Part shown: positions 1 to 6,918 of the stretch, in pieces
How positions within the stretch are numbered: the stretch's first letter is position 1
Layout of the letters: each line of letters opens with the position of its first letter
Source: Thermoplasmata archaeon
Lineage (GTDB): Bacteria; Actinomycetota; Acidimicrobiia; Acidimicrobiales; Acidimicrobiaceae
Reading direction: 5' to 3'
Assembly (NCBI GenBank): GCA_021836665.1
Contig: JAKBHQ010000444.1
Coordinates: 1 to 9,135, forward strand
Length of the DNA stretch: 9,135 nucleotides
Translations under genes and position numbers: made by a program
Notes under the pieces: model-generated
Told to the model about the DNA's origin: nothing
What the model saw: the letters and a program-made list of their open reading frames with translations, nothing else
Databases searched by the model: none

Positions 1-1651
1 TGTTCTCAAGGTCGAATGCGACTAGCGATTGAGACGGAGCGAGTAGAGAGGCAAGGGTCCGTTCCCGTTTGGTCGGTCCGGTCTTTTTGGTGTAGGTCGT
101 TTTTATACGAGAATGCTCCACTACCGATGGTAGGTGGACGTTGTAGACGAAAGATTCCCATTCGATCTGTTTTGGATCGAAGTCGAAGTGCTCAAGGTCG
201 CCCTCGTCTAAGAGTCCCCTAAGTTGCATCAGGTTGTCGACCTGGTAGATTGCCTCGGTCTCGACGTACGCTCCGTAGAGTTCGACATATCCGAGGGCTC
301 TTTCTGCGATCTCCCTCTTTTCGGTCAGACCGCCGGCGGCTTCGAGTTGCTTTGAACGGATGGGAAGTCTCGTTGAGACCGATTCTGCAATCGACAGCAA
401 CTTGGTTGCCCTCTTTAACTGTCCTTGTACTCGGCCTCGGCCAGGGAATTTCCAACTTGGCAAGGCGATGGGTTGGCCCTTCGAATCGAGAACTGGATTT
501 TCACCGAAGAAGGAAGTTACTAGGTCGACGAGCTGTCCGTATTTCAATGGATTTACCGAACCCGATGCGACATGATAAAACTTCATGGTGTCCGAAGGTT
601 CGATTGCACAGGCGGCCAGCATGGCTGAGACTACTAAGTCCACGGGTACAACGTCCACGGTTCCTTCCGGTACCCCGGGGAATTCGCCCAAGAGGCCCCG
701 AGCGAAGGAGACGATGATTGGTTCGGCCATGCGAAATCCCCTGATCCACCCTGGATACGGGAGCTGAAGGGCGGATTCGATAATCGATGGCCTAACGACC
801 GAGACGGCGAGGTCACCCTTATTCTCCTCCAGGGCGATTTCGCCTAGTGCCTTAGAATAGGCGTAGGCGTCAGCCCACCCAAGGCTCTGGGCCCGAGCTT
901 GACCGAGCTTCACCATCTGCTTCCTAACCCAATCGACCCTTTTTTTCTCGGTCTCTTGGGCTAACAGAGCCACCCCGGCCGCTCCGTAGCTCGACTGGGC
1001 TTCCTCCCTGAACTGTTTCAACTTCTCGGGAGAGCGGCTCTGGCTGTCGATATCGAGCTTCATCCTCCGGGCCGCATCAACCTCTTGTCTCCAGGGGAGA
1101 TCGGGATATAGGGGCGAGTCTTTGAGTGAGACCTCAAACGCCTTTCCCTTCCTAGATCCCGCTACATACGCCGTCGATACCGATACCATCTTTCCCTGGT
1201 GGTCGGCGGCCTTTAGCGCCTTTCGGTAGGTCTCAGCCACCCTGGAAGGTCCGAGTAAGTTGACTTCAATTGCGGAATCCAATGGAGCGTCGAAGCTCAC
1301 GGTGGCTGCGGAATGGACGGCTACGTCGCAGTTTCCAAGGATTCGGAAGCCTTCATCGTCCAGGCCGAGCCCATCCTTTGACACGTCTCCTGCCACGGCC
1401 GAAATTCTGCTGGCAATCTGTTTTTGAAAACCTTCCTTGCCGAGCTCTTCTTTTAGGGTGTCGAAGCAGTTGTTGTTCAGGATTTCCCGCCGCATCCTGT
1501 CTTCGGCGGTTGCTCGACGCCCCGGCCGTACGAGAAGGACGAGCTCAGTGTCGGGGAGATTGTGAAGAACACGCTCCGCAAAGGCCGTGCCAACAAAGCC
1601 CGTCCCTCCGGTAAGGAAGATTCTTTTTCCAGCTAGCGACTGACCAATCAA
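1..1651 (-). CDS. Fatty acyl-CoA reductase fused to a HAD-IB domain (partial, C-terminus beyond the left edge)
   Basis: This gene is open for 550 codons from a TTG start and runs off the left edge. The N-terminal part is an extended SDR of the fatty acyl-CoA reductase (male-sterility, NAD_binding_4) type, which reduces long-chain acyl-CoA to aldehyde or alcohol with NAD(P)H. Visible motifs are the nucleotide-binding TGGTGFVG (residues 14-21), the catalytic Y263-x3-K267 in YAYSKALGE, and the family blocks RPSII (287-291) and PYPGWI (298-303). The reductase C-terminal region includes WESFVYNVHLPS (around 498-509). A linker of about 30 residues follows, then VAFDLEN (544-550), which looks like motif I of a HAD-IB (phosphoserine phosphatase-like) domain. 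Reductase-HAD fusions are known in actinobacteria; what the HAD part does here is unknown. TTG is chosen because AAAGG lies 8 nt upstream, the Rossmann motif follows at the usual distance, and no ATG lies between it and the upstream in-frame TAG. The family call is firm; the fusion is strongly suggested. Confidence 0.9.
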   Translation of the reverse strand, partial: MIGQSLAGKRIFLTGGTGFVGTAFAERVLHNLPDTELVLLVRPGRRATAEDRMRREILNNNCFDTLKEELGKEGFQKQIASRISAVAGDVSKDGLGLDDEGFRILGNCDVAVHSAATVSFDAPLDSAIEVNLLGPSRVAETYRKALKAADHQGKMVSVSTAYVAGSRKGKAFEVSLKDSPLYPDLPWRQEVDAARRMKLDIDSQSRSPEKLKQFREEAQSSYGAAGVALLAQETEKKRVDWVRKQMVKLGQARAQSLGWADAYAYSKALGEIALEENKGDLAVSVVRPSIIESALQLPYPGWIRGFRMAEPIIVSFARGLLGEFPGVPEGTVDVVPVDLVVSAMLAACAIEPSDTMKFYHVASGSVNPLKYGQLVDLVTSFFGENPVLDSKGQPIALPSWKFPGRGRVQGQLKRATKLLSIAESVSTRLPIRSKQLEAAGGLTEKREIAERALGYVELYGAYVETEAIYQVDNLMQLRGLLDEGDLEHFDFDPKQIEWESFVYNVHLPSVVEHSRIKTTYTKKTGPTKRERTLASLLAPSQSLVAFDLEN

Positions 1652-1657
1652 GGGTCC

Positions 1658-1678
1658 AACCTTTCTGCCTTCCGGCAG
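1658..1678 (-). promoter_or_regulatory. SD and adjacent small hairpin before the reductase start
   Basis: On the minus strand a 5-bp stem CTGCC/GGCAG closes a GGAA tetraloop (1665-1678) and is followed directly by AAAGG (1660-1664), 8 nt before the TTG start. The SD supports the TTG start. The hairpin touching it could modulate translation, but a chance short stem is also possible. Confidence 0.45.
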
Positions 1679-1726
1679 TGCCTTAGACTAGGCGCAAATT
1701 CAATCTTGCCTGCGACCCCGGCAAAG

Positions 1727-2200
1727 CTACTTTTTTGTTCGGGACCTTGAGTTGGATTTTGCGGGAGGGGTGTACCGTTTTGACGCCTGTGGGAGCGCAC
1801 GTCCATCGGCACCGGTAGCGGTCGGTTTAGTCGACTTCTCTTGGCGCTTTCTAGCTATCTCTTCGCGCCGCCGCTTCATGACCTCTGGATCCTTCTTGAA
1901 AAGGGTGAAGCTTCCAAATGCGAGCATAGGTAGGGCAAACACTATTAGTGATCCCCAAGGTCCAAAGGCGACGAGGATAGTAAATCCGCCGGCAAGTATC
2001 CGATTCTTCCTCCATATGGATAACGCAGCAATGATTATCAGTGCGACGCCCTCCGCTAAGTAGAGCTTCGGATCACTCTTCACCCCCTTGGCGACGTGTT
2101 CGCCAAATTTTGGTATCCAAAGCGCACAAATGGCTATAAGGGCGTACAGGAGGATCGCAAAGCCGACCTTCTGTTCAGTCTTAGACAAAGGAGTTTTCAC
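1727..2200 (-). CDS. Small actinobacterial-type membrane protein of unknown function
   Basis: I do not recognise a specific family. From the GTG at 2200 the product is 157 aa. It has hydrophobic segments at about 12-30 and 48-63 and a long one or a pair at about 69-101. A charged, presumably cytosolic tail follows, rich in Lys and Arg (DPEVMKRRREEIARKR, 104-119), ending in KRYTPP (141-146) and a basic stretch. That RYTPP-type ending is common in small actinobacterial membrane proteins. An upstream GTG at 2302 would add 34 residues with no membrane character and no SD. The GTG at 2200 also lacks an SD, but TAGACT sits 7 nt before it, compatible with a leaderless transcript. It lies 75 bp upstream of the reductase on the same strand, so co-transcription is possible. 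The coding call is fairly sure; the start is uncertain. Confidence 0.65.
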   Translation of the reverse strand: MKTPLSKTEQKVGFAILLYALIAICALWIPKFGEHVAKGVKSDPKLYLAEGVALIIIAALSIWRKNRILAGGFTILVAFGPWGSLIVFALPMLAFGSFTLFKKDPEVMKRRREEIARKRQEKSTKPTATGADGRALPQASKRYTPPAKSNSRSRTKK

Positions 2201-2817
2201 GGCTCTAAGTCTATGCACTATGAATGGGTTCTGCTTGACCCGTGGCGCTGGATAAATCTTTGAGATTTGCCTGACCGATGGCCGAAGGTAGCATGGGGAC
2301 ACGATCTGGTCGACCGACTGGACATGGCCACCTCAAGTCATGCTCAAGTCATGCTCAAGTCATGGCCTACCGCTTATATGCGCAAAGGCGCCAGCGTCCT
2401 CTCCCTGCCTCCGCCACAGGAGCTAGCGAACACGTGTGTTGTATTATATAGTACTGAACCTTCTCGAGTCTTAGATGAACCGATTTGAATGTGTGGTCGC
2501 TTCCGTCTTGGCCACTAAATCGTCACATCTACTTCGGCTGTGAACCAATCGTCACGGTAGGTCCGATTTAAGTGAGGGAGTCCAGATCGTCACTTCGAAT
2601 TTCGGGATTAAACCCGATGTCAATGGTCAATAATCAGTTGTTTTTTGGCACCAGATACCCGATAGATACGTTCTTTAGTCAGATTAAAGCACTAAGAGCG
2701 ATGAATAAAGCTTCTAGGCTCCGAAGATGGTCGGCTGGAAAGCGGCAACCTCAGGTTGGCAATGAGCAATTTATGCGCAGCGATTGATCGTATGTCATGG
2801 TAGGTTCGATATCTCTA
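2201..2817. other. Non-coding stretch upstream of the tRNA
   Basis: No reading frame here looks like a real gene. It contains an 11-bp tandem repeat (2332-2364), three copies of ATCGTCAC (starting at 2519, 2548 and 2586), and the near-palindrome CAACCT-c-AGGTTG (2746-2758). It presumably carries the promoters of the minus-strand membrane protein gene and of the tRNA, but I cannot place either confidently. The first 102 bp would be coding if the membrane protein started at the alternative GTG at 2302. Confidence 0.5.
2332..2364. repeat. Three perfect tandem copies of an 11-bp unit
   Basis: CTCAAGTCATG occurs three times in a row without mismatch at 2332-2342, 2343-2353 and 2354-2364. It lies about 130 bp upstream of the preferred start of the minus-strand membrane protein gene. 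Each unit is about one helical turn, so it could place a protein site repeatedly on one DNA face, or simply be replication slippage. Confidence 0.9.
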
Positions 2818-2891
2818 GGGCGCTTAGCTCAGTTGGTTAGAGCGCAGCCTTCACACGGCTGAGGTCGGCGGTTCGAGTCCGTTAGCGCCCA
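2818..2891 (+). tRNA. tRNA-Val (anticodon CAC)
   Basis: A complete cloverleaf can be drawn. The acceptor stem is GGGCGCT (2818-2824) with AGCGCCC (2884-2890), and the discriminator is A2891. The D arm is GCTC/GAGC (2827-2830, 2840-2843) with a TTGG-containing loop. The anticodon stem CAGCC/GGCTG (2845-2849, 2857-2861) carries loop TTCACAC, giving anticodon CAC at 2852-2854, which reads GUG valine codons. The T arm GGCGG/CCGTT has loop TTCGAGT and includes two G-T pairs. The 3' CCA is not encoded and would be added after transcription. Confidence 0.95.
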
Positions 2892-3563
2892 CAAATTCAG
2901 GAAGCGCGAACACGCAGCTCCAGCCGTTAGCCGCGCTGAAGGATTCGGGTAGTGCCACCTGACGCACCAAGTCACCCTTTTGTCGGTTTGTGGATGCCCT
3001 GGCATAGACAATCGCCGACCTCGATGATGGTGCCTGGCGTGGAGCGAGGTGGTGCAGCTTGGCTAAGTCGTAGCGTCTTACGCCACCAGCGGTGCGCCAC
3101 TGATAAATACTTGTCTATGCCGAGCCAATAGTTAGCAGTTTCGATTCCAAATCACATTTGGCCCAATCTCATTTCGTGGTGGAGCAGTCTCAGGAGTGGC
3201 TTACCACGGTTCGCCATTTCACCGTAGCTTTCATAGCGATCGATTGATAGATTCCGAAAGTGCCGAGGGATTATTTTTAGGGCAGGACATTCGTGCCTGT
3301 CGAGTTATGTGTAAGCCAATCACCTGAGTGGTATTCGTGCCCCTGATCTGCGTAATTGTCCCCGACCAATGCAGTTTGCCTAGGACGGGCCGGGCTCGTT
3401 GAATATTATGTCGCATATCGGTTTGGTGAGTGGTGGCAAGTGCTCTTTTTGCTTTGTTGGGAAAATACTCATCCGTTTACGAACGGCTCGCAGGCTTGAA
3501 TGCAGGTGCGGAGGACGAAATAACTGCGACGCAAGCTCGGGGATTGTTACCCTTCGTCAGGTT
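2892..3563. other. Non-coding stretch between tRNA-Val and the MFS exporter
   Basis: About 670 bp with no convincing gene on either strand. It holds the inverted-repeat segment at 3001-3121. I found no integrase gene and no second copy of the tRNA 3' end, so there is no sign of an integrated element at the tRNA. The exporter on the minus strand ends at 3564 without an obvious hairpin plus T-run terminator. Confidence 0.5.
3001..3121. repeat. 121-bp segment bounded by perfect 11-bp inverted repeats
   Basis: GGCATAGACAA (3001-3011) is matched by its exact reverse complement TTGTCTATGCC (3111-3121). Inside are two further dyads: ACCTCG (3018-3023) with CGAGGT (3045-3050), and CGCCACC-AGC-GGTGCG (3081-3096, one bulged base). 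It could be a miniature inverted-repeat element or a folded RNA. No target-site duplication is evident at the flanks, and it has no coding capacity. Confidence 0.45.
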
Positions 3564-4979
3564 TTAATTAGCCGTATCAAGTGGCGCGTGCGTACGGATC
3601 AGTTGGCTTGCCAGACCAGACATCGCAGCCATCGATGCAGCGTACCACCATAAGTTATGGAAGTTAATCAAGGCGGCTACGGAGCTATGGGTCGATCCGA
3701 GAATGACTACCATCAAGGCGATACCGAAGGCGCCTCCAATTTGTCTTGCCGTCTGATTTACGGCGCTACCTACCGCAAATCTCTCTTTGGGAAGGCTAGA
3801 GACCGCCGCTGCGCTCAAAACTGGAAAGGTGAAGCCGATGCCGAGGCCGGTGATGATGGTAGCCGGGAGCCAAAGGGCGAGGTATTCGGGGTGTAGACCG
3901 ATAAGAAGAGCGTACCAGGCCAATCCGCCAGCGAAGAGTATCGAACCAATCGTCAGGACCCGGCGGAAGCCGATTCTCGATGCCAACCTTCCGGCGGGGC
4001 CCGAGACGGCGGCCACCACAAGAGGACTAGGAGTTACCGCAAGGCCAGCAGAGAGTATTGAGTAGTGCCACACGCTGGTAAGAAACAGGATGTTGCCCAG
4101 TAACATTGCAAAGAAGCCCATTGCATATAACAAGGTCGCAGCATTCGCAAACGTGAATGAGCGCTGCGAGAAAAGATTCAAGTCGAGCACCGGCGATTCA
4201 TGGTGAGCGGATCGGAACAGGAATACGACGCCCAAAACGATGCTGGTGGCGAAAGACGAGATAATTGATGCGCTTGTCCAGCCCCAGGTTGGGCCTTGTG
4301 ATATCCCTAAGACGATTCCGGCGAGGGCCAACGCTACGAGCACCGCACCTAGGTAGTCGGGTGTCGCTTTCTCGCTGTCTGTTTTTGACTCGACCAGCAC
4401 CGAACGACCGAAGAGCCATGCGACTAGACCGAGAGGAACATTGACGTAAAAGATCCAATGCCAGCTAGCTATTGAGATGAGGCTGGCACCAAGTGATGGA
4501 CCTGTAGCTACCGCTAATGCCCCGATTCCACCCCACAATGCCACCATCTGCGATCTTCGTTCGGCGTTGAACGCACCGAGCAGTAGTCCCAGGGACGATG
4601 GGAGCATCGCAGCTGCGCCGACTCCTTCAATCACCCTGCCCACGATCAGAATAGCAACCGAAGGTGCAAGGCCACATACTGCAGAGCCACCGCAAAATAC
4701 AGCGAGACCCCAGAAAAAGACCTTGCGCCTTCCGAGACGGTCTGCTGTCCTACCCGCTACGACAAGGAGAGACCCGAAAACGACGCTGTAGCCGGTTATT
4801 ACCCAGGCAAGCGTGGAGGTCGCATCGTGAGGGAAGGACCTTTCGAGGGACGGAAAAGCCACGTTAACGATCGAAAGATCCAATGAGGCCATATAAGCGC
4901 CTAGCGCGGTGACCACAAATATCGCAGTTGACTTGCCTTCGTGACCCAGGTTCTTAGTTTTTCTCGACGTCAACTTCAT
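3564..4979 (-). CDS. MFS multidrug efflux transporter, DHA2 (EmrB/QacA) type
   Basis: A 471-aa polytopic membrane protein that should export drug-like compounds by proton antiport. Family marks are LDLSIVNVAFP in the first helix (33-43, with the acidic D34), motif A GRTADRLGRRK in the loop after helix 2 (76-86), and the antiporter motif C region around GALAVATGPSLG (153-164). WHWIFYVNVPLG (173-184) and NQTARQIGGAFG (409-420) are typical of DHA2 proteins. The length and hydrophobic pattern fit the 14-helix subfamily, though I did not fix every helix. Start: ATG preceded 7 nt upstream by TATAGT, with no SD, so the transcript is probably leaderless. It is divergent from an HxlR-type regulator whose start is about 50 bp away, the usual arrangement for a locally repressed efflux pump. 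The substrate cannot be read from the sequence. Confidence 0.92.
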   Translation of the reverse strand: MKLTSRKTKNLGHEGKSTAIFVVTALGAYMASLDLSIVNVAFPSLERSFPHDATSTLAWVITGYSVVFGSLLVVAGRTADRLGRRKVFFWGLAVFCGGSAVCGLAPSVAILIVGRVIEGVGAAAMLPSSLGLLLGAFNAERRSQMVALWGGIGALAVATGPSLGASLISIASWHWIFYVNVPLGLVAWLFGRSVLVESKTDSEKATPDYLGAVLVALALAGIVLGISQGPTWGWTSASIISSFATSIVLGVVFLFRSAHHESPVLDLNLFSQRSFTFANAATLLYAMGFFAMLLGNILFLTSVWHYSILSAGLAVTPSPLVVAAVSGPAGRLASRIGFRRVLTIGSILFAGGLAWYALLIGLHPEYLALWLPATIITGLGIGFTFPVLSAAAVSSLPKERFAVGSAVNQTARQIGGAFGIALMVVILGSTHSSVAALINFHNLWWYAASMAAMSGLASQLIRTHAPLDTAN

Positions 4980-4986
4980 TACGAAT

Positions 4987-5014
4987 ACTATACCTGCTAA
5001 CTTCTATTATGCAA
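4987..5014 (-). promoter_or_regulatory. Probable promoter of the MFS exporter (leaderless)
   Basis: Reading the minus strand, TTGCAT (5014-5009), a 16-bp spacer and TATAGT (4992-4987) are followed 7 nt later by the exporter's ATG (4979). A transcript would begin at or next to the A of the ATG. The -35 box is weak. The box overlaps the divergent regulator's leader, so a protein bound here could affect both genes. Confidence 0.45.
5005..5010 (+). promoter_or_regulatory. Possible -10 box of the HxlR regulator gene
   Basis: TATTAT would place a transcript start near 5017, giving a leader of about 16 nt before the ATG at 5033. No good -35 box is visible 16-18 bp upstream, and no SD precedes either candidate start. 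Confidence 0.3.
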
Positions 5015-5032
5015 GTGACTACAATTGGCCAC

Positions 5033-5506
5033 ATGGAACATAAGAGCTTTTCGGACATGGACTGCTCGGTCGCTCAGTGCTTAGATGCAGTAGGCGAGTG
5101 GTGGACCATGTTGATCGTTCGCGATGCGTTTCTGGGTGTAAGCAGGTTCGATGAGTTTAAAAGCCGCCTTGGAATATCTAGTAACATACTGCAGAGGAGG
5201 CTTGCTCGACTGGTTGAAGCAGGAGTTCTATCAAAAGTTAGATACTGCGACCATCCGCCCCGTGACCAATACCGGCTTACTGAAAAGGGACGCGATCTTT
5301 GGCCGGTGCTAAATGCGATGAAGCAATGGGGCGATCGATATGCCGCTCCCGGAGGGCCACCTCTACTGGTTGTGCATGAAAGATGTGGGTCGGTTTGTGA
5401 GTCAGTTTCCATCTGTTCGTCCTGTGGCGAGAAGATCAGCCCTCGAGAATTGAGCGTGACCCCTGGACCAGGACGAAGCGGCTCGGACCTGATATCGTTG
5501 CAATGA
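5033..5506 (+). CDS. HxlR-family winged-helix transcriptional regulator
   Basis: The product is 157 aa from this ATG. The hallmark N-terminus DMDCSVAQCLDAVGEWWTMLIVRDAF contains the cysteine that acts as a redox or electrophile sensor in several HxlR/DUF24 proteins. The DNA-binding wing follows (GISSNILQRRLARLVEAGVL, then YRLTEKGRDL). The C-terminal tail has H and Cys in a H-x2-C-G ... C-x2-C-G-E pattern (HERCG, CSSCGE), seen in the longer members of the family. Start: an ATG at 5009 would add eight residues, but homologues usually begin only a few residues before the SF.DM.CS block, and the TATTAT at 5005-5010 fits this later start. No SD precedes either. It is divergent from the DHA2 exporter and is probably its repressor, released by reactive compounds; that is inference. 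Confidence 0.9.
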   Translation: MEHKSFSDMDCSVAQCLDAVGEWWTMLIVRDAFLGVSRFDEFKSRLGISSNILQRRLARLVEAGVLSKVRYCDHPPRDQYRLTEKGRDLWPVLNAMKQWGDRYAAPGGPPLLVVHERCGSVCESVSICSSCGEKISPRELSVTPGPGRSGSDLISLQ

Positions 5507-5524
5507 TTAGGTTGCAATAATTAG
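5497..5524. repeat. 14-bp tandem duplication across the regulator's stop codon
   Basis: GTTGCAATGATTAG (5497-5510) is followed immediately by GTTGCAATAATTAG (5511-5524), with one difference. The first copy contains the TGA stop (5504-5506) of the HxlR gene, so the second copy is untranslated. It looks like a recent slippage duplication. Confidence 0.85.
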
Positions 5525-5563
5525 ATGGTCCAGGCCTGTTAGACGAAGATATATCAATCGAAC

Positions 5564-5620
5564 AAGGCCACCAAGCAAGGCCACCTAGCAGGGCCACCAA
5601 GCAGGGCCACCAAGCAGGGC
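5564..5620. repeat. Four-plus tandem copies of a 13-bp unit
   Basis: The unit A(A/G)GGCCACCAAGC occurs at 5564-5576, 5577-5589 (one internal change, CCTAGC), 5590-5602 and 5603-5615, with a partial fifth copy starting at 5616. It fills most of the 179-bp gap between two convergent genes. Units 3 and 4 are identical, which suggests recent expansion. No typical hairpin terminator is seen in this gap, although one would be expected between convergent genes. Confidence 0.9.
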
Positions 5621-5685
5621 ATCCAATGGCCGAAGTATTGTATGTTGTGGACCGACCGATGAGACGCTCGTTGGTTGATTTGTGC

Positions 5686-6918
5686 CTAAATGAAGAACAC
5701 CAACTGTGTCGCAGTCATTGCCGTGGCGACCAATAGGACCCAATAACTCTTTTGAACTGGCGATCCAGAAAAGATTAATATGAGCCAACCGAATACCCAT
5801 ATGAGGTCAACGCTGCGCAGATAGTTGTCATTTAGCCATATTTCGTTTGAAAGGCTTATTGCGAGGGCAAGCATCGTGACAAAGGTGACCCTAAAGAGAG
5901 ATGGAACCGATTTTGACCGTAGTTTCGCAAGAGTGAAGATAGCTAGCAGTGTCAACGTGCCGAACTGGATGAGCCAAAGGGTATTTCCCAGGGGAATGGG
6001 GTTCAGTATTCGGTCCCAAATACCCCGGATCATTGCAATAGCAGGCAGTGAAAGATTTCCCGAAATGTCACTGCGGAGTGGCTCGTTTCGTTCGACTAGT
6101 CGTAAGAAGAGCTGCCAGGCCCCAAAGAAAAGTAGGGGAATTAGCCAGGTATAAAAGGGCACGCGAACCCTACTTGTTGATCCTGACCTATCGAATTGCG
6201 CTATCGCCCATAGGACAAACAACGAAAATACCAGCACCATACCCGTTTCTTTGGTGAGAACCGAGAGACTCAAAAACGAGGCCGCTCTCCAGTAGCGGGC
6301 CTTCTGAAGGTAGAAGGTGCCGGCTAGCAGTAATGCAGTGGCAGTTGGTTCGGTGAGGTCGCGCCCGACACTAAAGAAATAGCCTGGGAACGCCGCAACC
6401 ACCAGTCCGAGGGCTGGGCTCCTGCCGGCTGTTGTGGCCAATTGCGCTGCAAAATAGGTGATAGAAATCCAGGAGAGTAGCTCAACTACCAGCATCGAAA
6501 TTGGCACCAGGTGAGGATTTCCCAAGGCGGTCAACCATGCCAGTAGGGGGAATATGATCCGTTGCGCTCTGAAGGGATTATCGAAAGTTATCCCAGAGTG
6601 TGATCTTGCGAAGGAGAAGGGGTCCAAGGCTAGCCGGAAGTAAAACTGGCCGTCGTATCCTGAACCCTTGATTATCGGAATGGGGATGCCGAGTTTGTTT
6701 GACTCGACATACCGGCTACCCGCAACGATCAAGGATGCTGCGTCTCCGTGGCCAGCCACGAGAATCCTTGCGGCTAGATAAAGTCCTCCGAGTAAAAATG
6801 CGACAGCGGCAATCTTTGTTGGCGAATTAAAAACCTTTTCAAGGTTGCCCTTGAAGTTCAAAGCACCGTGCCCGAGCATCTCAACACGATAACCGCCGGA
6901 ACCTTTTGACGTGACCAA
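5686..6918 (-). CDS. Polytopic membrane protein resembling GT-C glycosyltransferases
   Basis: A protein of up to 410 aa with about ten hydrophobic segments. After the first helix (about 36-55) comes an extracytoplasmic loop containing GYDGQFYFRLALDP (87-100), then R120 in the segment leading into the next helix, GRDLTEP (185-191) and TKE (222-224). A first-loop acidic YDGQFY-type motif with a TEP/TKE pattern is seen in GT-C-fold membrane glycosyltransferases that use polyprenyl-phosphate sugars, and in related cell-surface polysaccharide proteins. I infer a role in envelope glycan assembly without a defined reaction. The start is uncertain: the TTG at 6918 lacks an SD, and the ATG at 6879 (13 codons later) is an alternative. 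It is convergent with the HxlR gene, divergent from the hydrogenase operon, and apparently monocistronic. Confidence 0.75.
   Translation of the reverse strand: MVTSKGSGGYRVEMLGHGALNFKGNLEKVFNSPTKIAAVAFLLGGLYLAARILVAGHGDAASLIVAGSRYVESNKLGIPIPIIKGSGYDGQFYFRLALDPFSFARSHSGITFDNPFRAQRIIFPLLAWLTALGNPHLVPISMLVVELLSWISITYFAAQLATTAGRSPALGLVVAAFPGYFFSVGRDLTEPTATALLLAGTFYLQKARYWRAASFLSLSVLTKETGMVLVFSLFVLWAIAQFDRSGSTSRVRVPFYTWLIPLLFFGAWQLFLRLVERNEPLRSDISGNLSLPAIAMIRGIWDRILNPIPLGNTLWLIQFGTLTLLAIFTLAKLRSKSVPSLFRVTFVTMLALAISLSNEIWLNDNYLRSVDLIWVFGWLILIFSGSPVQKSYWVLLVATAMTATQLVFFI

Noticed and set aside
250..717. Plus-strand frame of 155 codons rich in Arg and Pro
   Set aside because: Antisense shadow of the intact fatty acyl-CoA reductase frame on the minus strand.
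2572..2787. Plus-strand frame of 71 codons before the tRNA
   Set aside because: No SD, no recognisable motif and no operon context; treated as non-coding.
2829..3011. Minus-strand frame encoding a peptide with TDSNRRP near its C-terminal end
   Set aside because: It is the antisense of the tRNA-Val gene; this peptide is a well-known false gene produced by reading through tRNAs.
3320..3380. Two similar GTGCCCC / GTCCCC blocks suggestive of an IS21-like element end
   Set aside because: There is no transposase gene, no matching opposite end and no target duplication; the resemblance is too weak.
2818..3563. Integration site of a genomic island at tRNA-Val
   Set aside because: No integrase and no repeat of the tRNA 3' end were found within the window.
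3399..3653. Plus-strand frame of 84 codons, Cys- and Arg-rich
   Set aside because: It overlaps the end of the MFS gene on the other strand, has no SD or recognisable domain, and has the composition of an antisense frame.
5074..5517. Minus-strand frame of 147 codons opposite the HxlR gene
   Set aside because: It is a shadow of a clearly identified regulator and shows no domain of its own.
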